A stretch of 33,214 nt of DNA, taken from NCBI GenBank assembly GCA_945648485.1, contig CALZFR010000005.1, positions 1 through 33,214 on the forward strand, in the 5' to 3' direction. This document shows positions 10,817 through 20,719 of this stretch, in pieces. This stretch comes from an uncultured Eubacterium sp. Lineage in GTDB: Bacteria > Bacillota > Clostridia > Lachnospirales > Lachnospiraceae. How positions within the stretch are numbered: the first letter of the stretch is position 1; each line of letters opens with the position of its first letter. The position numbers were made by a program, and so were the translations under genes. A model generated the notes under the pieces. The model did no database searches. It saw only the letters and a program-made list of their open reading frames with translations, and was not told the origin of the DNA.

Positions 10817-12604
10817 ATGGAAACTATTATTGAGAAGATTGAAGATATAGTTAAGGAGGGATTTAACGCCTGCGGATATGATGAGAAATATGCAAGGGTT
10901 ACAGTGTCTAACAGACCTGACCTGTGCGAATACCAGTGTAATGGTGCCATGGCTGCTGCCAAGGAATATGGTAAAGCACCATTTCTTATAGCAGACAGTG
11001 TTGTGGAGAGGCTTGCCGGTAATGTTGCGTTTAAGAGTATCGAAAGCGTTAAGCCAGGGTTTATAAATATTATTGTGTCAGAGGATTTTCTTGGCACATA
11101 TCTTGATGACATGGGACATGAGGATAAGTTTGGCTATGTTCCATCCGTAACAGATAAAACTGTTATAGTTGATTATGGCGGAGCTAATGCGGCTAAACCG
11201 CTGCATGTAGGACATTTGAGATCAGCAGTTATCGGAGAGAGTGTTAAGAGAATACAGCGTTTTGCAGGTAATAAGGTTATAGGTGATGTGCATCTGGGTG
11301 ACTGGGGACTTCAGATGGGACTTATCATTGAAGAATTAAGAGACAGAAAGCCTGAGCTTCCATATTTTGATGAGAGCTTTACCGGAGAATACCCGGCAGA
11401 TCCTCCTTTTACAATATCTGAGCTGGAGGAAATATATCCTGCTGCCAGCAGGAAATCTAAAGAGAATGACCAGTTTCTTGAGAGAGCGCATAATGCTACC
11501 TTAAAGCTCCAGAGTGGTGACAGGGCATGCAGGGCAATCTGGAACCATATTATGAATGTATCTAAGAAGGATTTAAAGAAGAATTACGATAATCTTAATG
11601 TTTCCTTCGACCTCTGGAAAGGTGAGAGTGATGCGCAGACCTATATTCCTGATATGATTCAGGATATGATAGACAAGGGACTTGCTTACGAAAGCCAGGG
11701 AGCAACTGTTGTAGATATTCAGGAAGACACTGATTCTAAGGAACTTCCACCATGTATCATAAGAAAGTCTGATGGGGCTGCATTATATGCTACATCAGAC
11801 CTGGCAACTATTGTGGAAAGAGAGAGGGATTATCACCCTGATTCATATATATATCTTGCAGATAAGAGACAGGAACTTCATTTTACACAGGTGTTCAGAG
11901 TTGCCAAGAAAGCGGGAATTGTTAAACCTGATGCCAGCCTTACATTTTTAGGATTTGGAACAATGAATGGAAAGGATGGAAAACCATTTAAGACAAGAGA
12001 TGGTGGTACCATGCGTCTGGAGATTCTTATATCTGACATTCAGAAAGCTGTTCTTTCAAAGATGGAGGATAATGCAAAGAAAAAGGGTCAGGAGGATGGA
12101 GATTCCAGTGGTGAAGCTTATGAAACAGCCAGAATGATTGGACTTGCAGCCTTAAAGTATGGCGATTTGTCTAACCAGGCTTCCAAGGATTATGTATTTG
12201 ACATTGACAGATTTACTTCATTCGAGGGCAATACAGGACCATATATCCTGTATACTATTGTAAGAATTAAGTCTATTCTTTCAAAGTATGTACAGGCAGG
12301 TGGCGAATGTAATAATCTTAAGATTATGCCACCATCTTCTGACAGCGAGAAGAATCTTGCTCTCGCACTGGTAAGATTTTCTGAAGTGATTGACAGTGCA
12401 TATATGGACAATGCCCCTCATAAGATATGTCAGTACATATATGATGTATCTAATGTATTTAATGGATTCTATCATGATACCAAAATCCTTTCAGAGGCAG
12501 ATGAGGAAAAGAAGAAGGGCTATATTGCAATATTAAGCCTGACTAAAGACATTCTTCTTACTTGTATTGATTTACTGGGAATTGAGTGCCCAGAAAGAAT
12601 GTAG
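10817..12604 (+). CDS. argS: Arginine--tRNA ligase
   Basis: DYGGANAAKPLHVGHLRSAVIGES, HLGDWGLQMG, GFGTMNGKDGKPFKTRDGG, C-terminal DALR-type region. Confidence 0.96.
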   Translation: METIIEKIEDIVKEGFNACGYDEKYARVTVSNRPDLCEYQCNGAMAAAKEYGKAPFLIADSVVERLAGNVAFKSIESVKPGFINIIVSEDFLGTYLDDMGHEDKFGYVPSVTDKTVIVDYGGANAAKPLHVGHLRSAVIGESVKRIQRFAGNKVIGDVHLGDWGLQMGLIIEELRDRKPELPYFDESFTGEYPADPPFTISELEEIYPAASRKSKENDQFLERAHNATLKLQSGDRACRAIWNHIMNVSKKDLKKNYDNLNVSFDLWKGESDAQTYIPDMIQDMIDKGLAYESQGATVVDIQEDTDSKELPPCIIRKSDGAALYATSDLATIVERERDYHPDSYIYLADKRQELHFTQVFRVAKKAGIVKPDASLTFLGFGTMNGKDGKPFKTRDGGTMRLEILISDIQKAVLSKMEDNAKKKGQEDGDSSGEAYETARMIGLAALKYGDLSNQASKDYVFDIDRFTSFEGNTGPYILYTIVRIKSILSKYVQAGGECNNLKIMPPSSDSEKNLALALVRFSEVIDSAYMDNAPHKICQYIYDVSNVFNGFYHDTKILSEADEEKKKGYIAILSLTKDILLTCIDLLGIECPERM

Positions 12605-12614
12605 GAAAGGGGTT

Positions 12615-12630
12615 CAGTGTGGAAACACTG
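12615..12630 (+). other. Small GNRA-loop hairpin between argS and the glycosyltransferase gene
   Basis: CAGTGT-GGAA-ACACTG perfect 6-bp stem. Confidence 0.4.
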
Positions 12631-12647
12631 TAATAAAGGTTACATTA

Positions 12648-13664
12648 ATGAAATTAATTAGTTTTGCAATTCCATGTTACAATTCTGCTGCCTATATGAG
12701 AAAATGTATTGAATCAGTTCTTCCAGGTGGAGATGACGTGGAAATCATCATTGTTGATGATGGCTCTGTTAAAGATAATACAGGAGAAATTGCAGATGAG
12801 TATGCTGCAAAGTATCCAACAATTGTCAAGGCAGTGCATCAGGAGAATGGCGGTCATGGGCAGGCAGTTAACACAGGACTTGCCAACGCTACAGGTAAGT
12901 ATTTTAAAGTAGTTGACAGTGATGACTGGGTAGATGGAAAGAGTTACAAAAGAATTCTTAAGACATTAAAGAATTTCAACGAAGATAATGAACCTGACAT
13001 GGTAATTGCCAATTATGTGTATGATAAAGTTGGTGCCAGAAGAAAGAAAGTTATTCACTATGATAATGTTTTTCCTCTTGATAAGATGTTTACATGGGAT
13101 GAGATTGGAAACTTTAAGATTGACCAGTATATTCTTATGCATTCAGTAATATACAGGACAGAACTTCTTAAGAAGTGTGGATTGCAGCTGCCAAAGCATA
13201 CTTTCTATGTGGATAATATTTTCGTATTTGAGCCTCTTACAGAAGTCAAGAATATGTATTATATTAACACGAATTTTTACAGATACTTTATCGGCAGGGA
13301 CGACCAGTCAGTAAATGAAACTGTTATGATAGGAAGAATTGACCAGCAGATAGCAGTTACCAAAAGAATGATTGATTTCTTCCTTGACAGTAATGTGCGT
13401 CCTGGCAAGAGAAAGAATTATATGATTAATTATCTCAGAATCATGATGGAGGTTTCTTCAATATTCCTGATTATAAGTGGAACAAAGGAGAATCTTGAGA
13501 AGAAAAAGGAACTGTGGAATTACGTTAAGAATAAGGATGCAGAACTGTACAGGAAGTTAAGATACAGCCTGTTAGGAAGTACAGTTAACATTCCTGGTAA
13601 AGGCGGCAGGGCTATATCAAAATATGGCTACAAAGTCATGAACAAACTTATTGGATTTAATTAA
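12648..13664 (+). CDS. Family 2 glycosyltransferase
   Basis: FAIPCYNSAAYMRKCIESVL, IIIVDDGSVKDNT, KVVDSDDWVDG; ATG at 12648 preferred over the track start at 12567, which overlaps argS. Confidence 0.9.
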   Translation: MKLISFAIPCYNSAAYMRKCIESVLPGGDDVEIIIVDDGSVKDNTGEIADEYAAKYPTIVKAVHQENGGHGQAVNTGLANATGKYFKVVDSDDWVDGKSYKRILKTLKNFNEDNEPDMVIANYVYDKVGARRKKVIHYDNVFPLDKMFTWDEIGNFKIDQYILMHSVIYRTELLKKCGLQLPKHTFYVDNIFVFEPLTEVKNMYYINTNFYRYFIGRDDQSVNETVMIGRIDQQIAVTKRMIDFFLDSNVRPGKRKNYMINYLRIMMEVSSIFLIISGTKENLEKKKELWNYVKNKDAELYRKLRYSLLGSTVNIPGKGGRAISKYGYKVMNKLIGFN

Positions 13665-13677
13665 ATAGTATCATAAT

Positions 13678-13728
13678 AAAAAGGTCAGAATTCTTATCCT
13701 GCAAGCAGGCATGAATTCTGACCTTTTT
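13678..13728. terminator. Bidirectional intrinsic terminator
   Basis: Perfect 16-bp stem AAAAAGGTCAGAATTC / GAATTCTGACCTTTTT with nested CCTGC-AA-GCAGG hairpin, between convergent genes. Confidence 0.9.
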
Positions 13729-13750
13729 AATCTTATTATAATAATGATAT

Positions 13751-14272
13751 CTAAAACAGTATCTTACAAATATTCTGGTTTACGTACTTTTTTATTATAA
13801 CAGGAGCAGCTGTCTGCTGTTCTGTGTCCATATCAGCAATTCTTAACATAACTGTCATCTTTGAGCCTTCAAAGAACATATAGTAGCCCATTTTCCGGTA
13901 AATTGTTGTAAATGAGTTCCACTGGTATGTGTGTGTGATCTGGAAGTCAGGAATCTCAGCCATAATGCCTGTGTCCATTAATGTTATGGTGCAAGGCGCA
14001 TCTTCTGAAGGGTCTCTGTGCTTTAAATGATATCCCACAGCACTTCTGAACTGGAATACGAATATATATACAGGGTATGCAAAGCATGCTGCGTAAATAA
14101 CTCCCAGATACATATTAAAAAATCCCATAACCATAAGGGCTATTGCGATGGCGACGGGAACAAGGGACAGAACTGTCTCAATAGGATTCCTGATAAATCT
14201 GTTCCAGAACACAATTTTTCGGTATTCGTCGCCGGATGCCTTCAATCTGGTGTTATATTTGATAGTATCCAT
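13751..14272 (-). CDS. YcxB-like membrane protein
   Basis: Two hydrophobic helices after the N-terminus followed by a YcxB-type C-terminal segment (YQWNSFTTIYRKMGYYMFF). Confidence 0.55.
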   Translation of the reverse strand: MDTIKYNTRLKASGDEYRKIVFWNRFIRNPIETVLSLVPVAIAIALMVMGFFNMYLGVIYAACFAYPVYIFVFQFRSAVGYHLKHRDPSEDAPCTITLMDTGIMAEIPDFQITHTYQWNSFTTIYRKMGYYMFFEGSKMTVMLRIADMDTEQQTAAPVIIKKYVNQNICKILF

Positions 14273-14358
14273 ATATTAATCTCCATTTATTAAAAATTAT
14301 CAGCTGTAAGCTAACGCCAATCAGAATGATAACATTTTTATTTCTTTAACACAAGGGT

Positions 14359-14386
14359 TTGCAAAGACCGCAAAATAGGGTATAAT
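14359..14386 (+). promoter_or_regulatory. Sigma-A promoter for the GGDEF-EAL gene
   Basis: TTGCAA (14359-14364), 16-nt spacer, TATAAT (14381-14386). Confidence 0.65.
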
Positions 14387-14417
14387 ATCCCTATATATCA
14401 GTTAGGGGGCAAAACTC

Positions 14418-16553
14418 GTGGAAGATAAGTACCGCAGAGAAGAAGTAATGACCAGAATAGTGCATAAACTGGAGGCAGAGGGGACTTTCATGGAAATCGT
14501 GGAAAGTATCCTTGAGGATGTAGAGACAGTTCTCCTCACTTCACATGCAGCGATTATGCAGATAAGTGCAGATAATAACTGGGTAGATACTGTTATCTCT
14601 TATGTGTGTCCGGATGATAAGCCTATGGAGATGACTAATTTTGCCATGGATAAGTTTGTTATTGCAGGTGATGGAATCAAGGCATGTTATACAGACAGCT
14701 GCACTGAGGATGAACGCGCTATATTGGAACTTATGGGAGCAGAGACATCTGTTACAGTGCCAGTATATATTAATAATGCCTGCGCTATGTATTTTGCTGT
14801 ATTTGATACACATTCATGCACTCATTATGGTGAAGATGTTTTAAAATTTATTGGAGATGTGGCCAATATTGTGCAGATTATTGCACAGAAGAAGGTTACC
14901 AAGAGTTCTCTTCTTTCGTCTTACGAAGTGTTAAGAGAGATTCTTAGCAGCATAGGTTCTGGAATTATGGTTTTTAACCGTACTGACGGAGCAGTTCTTT
15001 TTGAAAATGATGTAGCTGCCAGAACGGATGAGATAAAACGTGCAATCCAGGAGGGCGTCACTGATTACATGAACATGCCTGATGAGGAGAAAAAACACAG
15101 GAAACCAAGTGAGTATTATGATCCTATGTCAGGTTTGTGGTTTGAGATTAAGTTCTCGGATCTTACATGGATTGATGGAAGTCCTGTAATTGTGTGTACC
15201 GCTGTAGATACTACACAGAAGAAGAAGAACCAGCAGAAGATAGAATATCAGGCTAATAATGATTTCCTGACAGGTCTGTATAACAGAATGAAGTGTGAGA
15301 ATGACCTGAGAAGGGTAATGAGAGAGGCAGAGAATACCGATGCTAAAGGTGCTGTAATGTTCATCGACCTTGATGATTTTAAGCATATTAATGATGGTTT
15401 AGGACATCAGTATGGTGACGTCCTGTTACAACAGATTGCAGCCGGACTTCAGGGCGTGCCTGGTCTTCGTGGTAATTGCTACAGGATGGGTGGAGACGAG
15501 TTTCTTGTAATAATAAGACCTGAACAGTTCCAGGATATGGAAAGAATTATTAAGAATGTTGTCAATATGTTTAATAAGCCATGGTATCTTATGGGAACAG
15601 AGTATTACTGTACAATGAGTATGGGTATTGCAACATTTCCTGATAACAGTGATGATGTCCATGATATAATTAAGATGGCAGATGTGGCTATGTACGAAAG
15701 TAAGAAGTCAGGTAAGAACTGCTATAATTATTATGATGCTGATAAGAGGACAAATACTGCAAAGCAGCTGGATATTGAGAACAACATGCGTCAGGCAGTG
15801 GCCTCCCAGATTCAGGAGTTTGTTGTTTTCTACCAGCCTGTTGTTGATACAGTAACTAAGCGATGTGTGTCTTGTGAGGCTCTTGTAAGATGGGACAGTA
15901 AATCTCTGGGATTTATGGGACCGGGAGAGTTTATTCCGCTTGCTGAGTATCTGGGACTTATAACAGATATTGGTGATTATATTCTGGAGGAGGCATGTAA
16001 GCAGTGCAAGAAGTGGAATGATGCAGGTTATGTAGATTTCCATGTTAATGTCAATCTTTCAGTAGTCCAGCTTTTACAGAAGAATGTAGTTGACAATATT
16101 AACAGGATTATTCTTCAGAGTGGTGTTAACCCATCTAATGTAGTTCTTGAGATTACAGAGTCATTTGCAATTAATGACATGGACAGAGTACTTAATATCA
16201 TAAAAGGCTTAAAGACATTAGGTCCAAGGATTGCACTGGATGATTTCGGAACAGGATATTCATCTCTTAACTACATAAAGCAGCTTCCGCTTAATATTAT
16301 TAAGGTGGACAAGACCTTTATAGATGACATTGTTGGAGATGATTATGCACAGGCTTTCGTAAAGCTTATAGTGGACCTTTCAAAAACAATCGGAACACAG
16401 ATTGTTGTTGAGGGCGTGGAGCACAGCAACCAGTATGAACTTTTAAGAGAACTTGGAGCAGATTATATTCAGGGTTATTATTTTGGAAAGCCAGTACCAG
16501 CAATGGAATTCGAGGAGAAGTTCCTTGGAAAGCAGCTTGGTGGTGATGCCTGA
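14418..16553 (+). CDS. Sensory GGDEF-EAL c-di-GMP turnover protein
   Basis: N-terminal GAF/PAS-like region; RMGGDEF; EALVRW; LDDFGTGYSSL; KVDKTFI; VVEGVE. Confidence 0.93.
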   Translation: MEDKYRREEVMTRIVHKLEAEGTFMEIVESILEDVETVLLTSHAAIMQISADNNWVDTVISYVCPDDKPMEMTNFAMDKFVIAGDGIKACYTDSCTEDERAILELMGAETSVTVPVYINNACAMYFAVFDTHSCTHYGEDVLKFIGDVANIVQIIAQKKVTKSSLLSSYEVLREILSSIGSGIMVFNRTDGAVLFENDVAARTDEIKRAIQEGVTDYMNMPDEEKKHRKPSEYYDPMSGLWFEIKFSDLTWIDGSPVIVCTAVDTTQKKKNQQKIEYQANNDFLTGLYNRMKCENDLRRVMREAENTDAKGAVMFIDLDDFKHINDGLGHQYGDVLLQQIAAGLQGVPGLRGNCYRMGGDEFLVIIRPEQFQDMERIIKNVVNMFNKPWYLMGTEYYCTMSMGIATFPDNSDDVHDIIKMADVAMYESKKSGKNCYNYYDADKRTNTAKQLDIENNMRQAVASQIQEFVVFYQPVVDTVTKRCVSCEALVRWDSKSLGFMGPGEFIPLAEYLGLITDIGDYILEEACKQCKKWNDAGYVDFHVNVNLSVVQLLQKNVVDNINRIILQSGVNPSNVVLEITESFAINDMDRVLNIIKGLKTLGPRIALDDFGTGYSSLNYIKQLPLNIIKVDKTFIDDIVGDDYAQAFVKLIVDLSKTIGTQIVVEGVEHSNQYELLRELGADYIQGYYFGKPVPAMEFEEKFLGKQLGGDA

Positions 16554-16598
16554 TTTGTACGCAATAACCGGTATAAGATAATATAAGGAGATAAGGAT

Positions 16599-17921
16599 AT
16601 GAAGACTATTATTAAGGGCGGCAGAGTAATTGACCCTGCCAGTAGCACTGATGCAGTTAAGGATGTGCTGTTTGAAGACGGAATCATTGTTAAGGTTGAA
16701 GAGAATATTAGTGAAGCAGCAGAGAACGTTATTGATGCCTCAGGATGTCTGGTATGTCCTGGATTAATTGATCTTCATGTACACTTAAGAGAACCGGGAT
16801 TTGAGCATAAGGAGACAATAAGGACTGGAGCCAGGGCAGCAGCCAGAGGCGGATTTACAACAATTTGCTGCATGCCTAACACAAAACCTGTTGTGGATTG
16901 TGTTGATATGGTTGATTACATAGTTGAGAAGTCAAAAGAGGTAACAGATATTAATATTCTTCCTATTGCAGCAATTACAGCAAACCAGGAGGGGGAATAT
17001 ATTACTGATTTCGAACAGCTTAAGGCTCATGGAGCAGTGGCTGTCAGCGAGGATGGTAAGTCAGTTATGAATGCCAGAGTTGCAAGACAGGCAATGAGAC
17101 TGGCAGCTATTGTTGATATTCCGGTATTTGCCCACTGTGAGGATAAGAATCTGGCAGCCAGAGGTGTTATGAATGCCGGAGAGAGAGCCAGGGAACTTGG
17201 CTTATATGGAATAATGAACGCTGTTGAGGATGTTATTGTGGCAAGGGATATTCTTCTTGCCAAGAATACAGGAGCAAGACTCCATCTCTGTCACTGCTCA
17301 ACTAAGGACAGTGTTGCAATGGTTGAACAGGCTAAGAAGGAGGGACTGGATGTAACTGCTGAGGTTACCCCACATCACTTTACTCTGACAGAGGAGGCAA
17401 TCACATCTGATGATGCCAATTTCAAGATGAATCCTCCGTTAAGAAAGCAGGAGGATGTTGATGCTCTGATTGAAGGATTAAAGAGCGGAATAATGGACTG
17501 CATATCAACAGACCATGCTCCACATCATGCAACAGAGAAAGAAAGACCATTTGCGGAAGCACCATTTGGAATAACAGGTCTGGAAACAGCTGTCAGCCTT
17601 ACAATTACTGAACTGGTTGATAAGGGAGTGCTTACACCTATGCAGATGGTGGAGAGGATGAGTTACAACCCTGCAAAGGTTTTAAGATCTGACAAGGGAA
17701 CACTTCTTCCAGGAAGGGCAGCAGATATAACTATAATTAACCCGGATGAAGAATATGTAATCGACAGCAGTAAATTTGCATCATTGGGAAAGAATACTCC
17801 TTTCAATGGAAAGAAAGTTAAGGGTAAAGTAGTGTATACAATTTCGGGAGGAAAGACAGTTTACTCATACAGACCGGGATTTGAGTGTATTGTGGATAAG
17901 GATGTTCCAAAGCTGTACTAG
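16599..17921 (+). CDS. pyrC: Dihydroorotase
   Basis: LIDLHVHLREPGFEHKETI, GGFTTICCMPNT, STDHAPHH. Confidence 0.96.
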   Translation: MKTIIKGGRVIDPASSTDAVKDVLFEDGIIVKVEENISEAAENVIDASGCLVCPGLIDLHVHLREPGFEHKETIRTGARAAARGGFTTICCMPNTKPVVDCVDMVDYIVEKSKEVTDINILPIAAITANQEGEYITDFEQLKAHGAVAVSEDGKSVMNARVARQAMRLAAIVDIPVFAHCEDKNLAARGVMNAGERARELGLYGIMNAVEDVIVARDILLAKNTGARLHLCHCSTKDSVAMVEQAKKEGLDVTAEVTPHHFTLTEEAITSDDANFKMNPPLRKQEDVDALIEGLKSGIMDCISTDHAPHHATEKERPFAEAPFGITGLETAVSLTITELVDKGVLTPMQMVERMSYNPAKVLRSDKGTLLPGRAADITIINPDEEYVIDSSKFASLGKNTPFNGKKVKGKVVYTISGGKTVYSYRPGFECIVDKDVPKLY

Positions 17922-17933
17922 CACACAATATGT

Positions 17934-17951
17934 CAGACGCAAAGACGTCTG
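17934..17951 (+). other. Short hairpin between pyrC and pyrF
   Basis: CAGACG (17934-17939) / CGTCTG (17946-17951); no T run. Confidence 0.3.
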
Positions 17952-17987
17952 GGGAATGGGATTAACCAGAAAGAAATCAGGAGAGGA

Positions 17988-18920
17988 ATGGAGAATAATA
18001 TGATTAACAAGCTTGTAGACAAGATTAAAAAGACTAATGCACCAGTAGTAGTTGGACTTGACCCAATGTTAAAGTATATTCCGGAACACATTAAGAAAGC
18101 GGCTTTCAGCCAGTATGGTGAGACACTTGAAGGTGCTGCAGAGGCGGTATGGCAGTTTAATAAGGCAATTGTGGACTGTATATATGATATAGTTCCTGCA
18201 GTAAAGCCACAGGTTGCCATGTATGAGCAATTTGGTGTTCCAGGAATGTCTGCATTCAAGAAAACAGTTGATTATTGTAAACAGAAGGATTTAGTTGTTA
18301 TTGGTGACGTTAAGAGAGGGGATATCGGCTCAACTTCAGAGGCATATGCTGTGGCACATCTTGGAAAGGTTACAGTAGGCAATACAAAGATCAGTGCCTT
18401 TGATGAAGACTTTGCTACAGTTAATCCATATCTTGGTTCAGATGGAATTAATCCATTCTTAAAGGTGTGCCAGGAGGAGAAGAAGGGAATATTCATCCTT
18501 GTTAAGACATCTAATCCTTCCAGTGGTGAATTCCAGGACAGAATTATTGATGGAAGACCATTATATGAATGGGTTGGAGAGAAGGTTAACGAATGGGCTT
18601 CACAGTGTATGGGAGACCAGTACAGTTATGTAGGAGCAGTTGTAGGAGCAACATATCCCGAAATGGGCAAAATATTAAGAAAAGTTATGCCTAAATCATA
18701 TATTCTTGTGCCTGGATATGGCGCACAGGGTGGCAAGGCAGAGGATCTTGTGCATTTCTTTAATCAGGATGGACTCGGTGCTATTGTAAACAGTTCAAGA
18801 GGAATTATTGCAGCTTATACTAAGAAAGAATACAGCAGATTTGGAGAAACAGGCTTTGCTGATGCATCAAGACAGGCTGCAATAGATATGATTAATGATA
18901 TTAACAGTGCACTTAAGTAG
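17988..18920 (+). CDS. pyrF: Orotidine 5'-phosphate decarboxylase (long type)
   Basis: VGLDPMLKYIP, VIGDVKRGDIGSTSEAYA, VGATYPEMGKILR, VNSSRGII. Confidence 0.95.
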   Translation: MENNMINKLVDKIKKTNAPVVVGLDPMLKYIPEHIKKAAFSQYGETLEGAAEAVWQFNKAIVDCIYDIVPAVKPQVAMYEQFGVPGMSAFKKTVDYCKQKDLVVIGDVKRGDIGSTSEAYAVAHLGKVTVGNTKISAFDEDFATVNPYLGSDGINPFLKVCQEEKKGIFILVKTSNPSSGEFQDRIIDGRPLYEWVGEKVNEWASQCMGDQYSYVGAVVGATYPEMGKILRKVMPKSYILVPGYGAQGGKAEDLVHFFNQDGLGAIVNSSRGIIAAYTKKEYSRFGETGFADASRQAAIDMINDINSALK

Positions 18921-18938
18921 TGTGAATATCAGACTAGA

Positions 18939-19721
18939 ATGGAGAAAAGAATGTCAAACAGAGAAGAAGTTGTTATTACCAAGGCAGAGTGCCTGGCGGA
19001 TGGTGTATATTCAATGGTATTAAAGACTGAGGTAATTGCTGGTAAAGCAAAACCGGGTCAGTTTGTGTCATTGTATTCAGGAGATGGTTCAAGACTTCTG
19101 CCACGGCCTATAAGCATATGTGAGATAGATGGAACATATATAAGACTTGTATACAGAGTTGCAGGCAAAGGAACGCAAGGATTCTCTAAGCTTAAGGCAG
19201 GAGATACCATTACAGTTCAGGGACCTCTTGGCAACGGATATGATGTTAAGGCACCATATGCTGGAAAAAAAGCAATTATTTTTGGTGGTGGAATAGGAAT
19301 ACCTCCAATGTTAGAGCTTGCAAAGCAGCTTCACTGTGAGAAAGATATTCTGCTGGGATACAGAGACAGCCAGACATTTCTTGCTGATGAATTTGCAAAA
19401 TATGGCAATGTAACAATAGCTTCAGAAGATGGAAGTGTTGGAGTTAAAGGTAATGTGCTGGATGCAGTTAAACAATGTAGTATTACAGGACAGGTTATAT
19501 ACGCCTGTGGTCCTACACCAATGCTAAGGGCAATTAAATCATTTGCCCTGGATAATGACATAGAGTGTTTTATTTCCCTGGAAGAGAAGATGGCATGTGG
19601 AATAGGGGCATGTCTTGCCTGTGTATGCCAGACAAAGGACATTGATGATCACTCAAAGGTTCATAATGCCAGAGTCTGCAAGGAAGGACCTGTATTTAAT
19701 GCCAGGGAGGTGGAGATATAA
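18939..19721 (+). CDS. pyrK: Dihydroorotate dehydrogenase electron transfer subunit
   Basis: PGQFVSLY, LLPRPISICEID, GGGIGIPPMLELAK, CGPTPMLRAIK, EEKMACGIGACLACVC 2Fe-2S motif. Confidence 0.95.
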   Translation: MEKRMSNREEVVITKAECLADGVYSMVLKTEVIAGKAKPGQFVSLYSGDGSRLLPRPISICEIDGTYIRLVYRVAGKGTQGFSKLKAGDTITVQGPLGNGYDVKAPYAGKKAIIFGGGIGIPPMLELAKQLHCEKDILLGYRDSQTFLADEFAKYGNVTIASEDGSVGVKGNVLDAVKQCSITGQVIYACGPTPMLRAIKSFALDNDIECFISLEEKMACGIGACLACVCQTKDIDDHSKVHNARVCKEGPVFNAREVEI

Positions 19722-20632
19722 TGAGCAAAGTCAATATGTCTGTGGATATAGCCGGGGTTCATTTTAATAATCCGGTGACAGTTGCATCTGGAACATTTGG
19801 TTCTGGAATGGAATATGGAGAATACGTAGATTTAAACAGGCTTGGAGCAGTGACTACAAAAGGCGTTGCCAATGTGGCCTGGCCTGGTAATCCTACACCA
19901 AGAATTGCAGAGACCTATGGCGGAATGATTAATGCTATTGGATTACAGAATCCGGGAATAGATACATTTCTTTCAAGAGACATTCCTTTCCTTAAGAAGT
20001 TTGATACCAGAATTATTGTAAATGTATGTGGAAAAACTAAGGAAGATTATATTGATGCTGTTGAAAAACTGTCTGATGCACCTGTAGATATGCTGGAAAT
20101 CAATATATCATGTCCTAATGTCAAAGAGGGTGGAATAGCATTCGGACAGAAAGCAGATATGGCTGAGGATATTACAAGGGCAGTGAAGAAAGTTTCTAAA
20201 CATCCTGTTATCATGAAATTAAGCCCTAATGTTACTGATATTACCGAGATGGCAAAGGCTGTTGAAGCTGGTGGAGCAGACGCAGTTTCTCTTATTAATA
20301 CAATTACAGGAATGAAGATTGATATTAACAGAAGAACATTTGCAGTTGCCAACAAGACTGGAGGATTGTCTGGCCCTGCTATTAAGCCAGTAGCTGTGAG
20401 AATGGTTTATCAGACAGCCAATGCAGTTAAGATTCCGGTTATTGGAATGGGAGGAATTGCCAGTGCAGAGGATGCATTAGAATTTATTATGGCTGGGGCT
20501 ACAATGGTTTCCGTTGGAACAGCTAATTTTAATGATCCATTGACAACAATAAAAGTAATTGACGGCATTGAAAGTTTTATGGAACAAAAGAATATAACCG
20601 ATATCCACGAAATTATCGGCTGTGTTAAGTAG
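19721..20632 (+). CDS. pyrD: Dihydroorotate dehydrogenase catalytic subunit (type 1B)
   Basis: NPVTVASGTFGSG, LEINISCPNVKEGG, GLSGPAIKPVAVRMVYQ, IPVIGMGGIASAEDALEFIMAGATMV. Confidence 0.96.
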   Translation: MSKVNMSVDIAGVHFNNPVTVASGTFGSGMEYGEYVDLNRLGAVTTKGVANVAWPGNPTPRIAETYGGMINAIGLQNPGIDTFLSRDIPFLKKFDTRIIVNVCGKTKEDYIDAVEKLSDAPVDMLEINISCPNVKEGGIAFGQKADMAEDITRAVKKVSKHPVIMKLSPNVTDITEMAKAVEAGGADAVSLINTITGMKIDINRRTFAVANKTGGLSGPAIKPVAVRMVYQTANAVKIPVIGMGGIASAEDALEFIMAGATMVSVGTANFNDPLTTIKVIDGIESFMEQKNITDIHEIIGCVK

Positions 20633-20719
20633 AGACAGGATATTCGGTTGCTTATTCTGATACAGAATTGTTATTATTCACAAATGTCCGGATAATGGTT
20701 CCACAGGGAGGGTGAAAGA

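Noticed and set aside
12615-12630. GGAA-loop hairpin after argS as a regulatory RNA
   Set aside because: Only 6 bp, isolated; kept as a minor feature but not argued as a system.
12567-12647. Extended N-terminus of the glycosyltransferase in the track
   Set aside because: Overlaps argS and lacks homology-like content; the GT-A fold begins at ATG 12648 (MKLISFAIPCYN).
17934-17951. Hairpin between pyrC and pyrF as a terminator
   Set aside because: Six-bp stem followed by GGGG rather than a T run.
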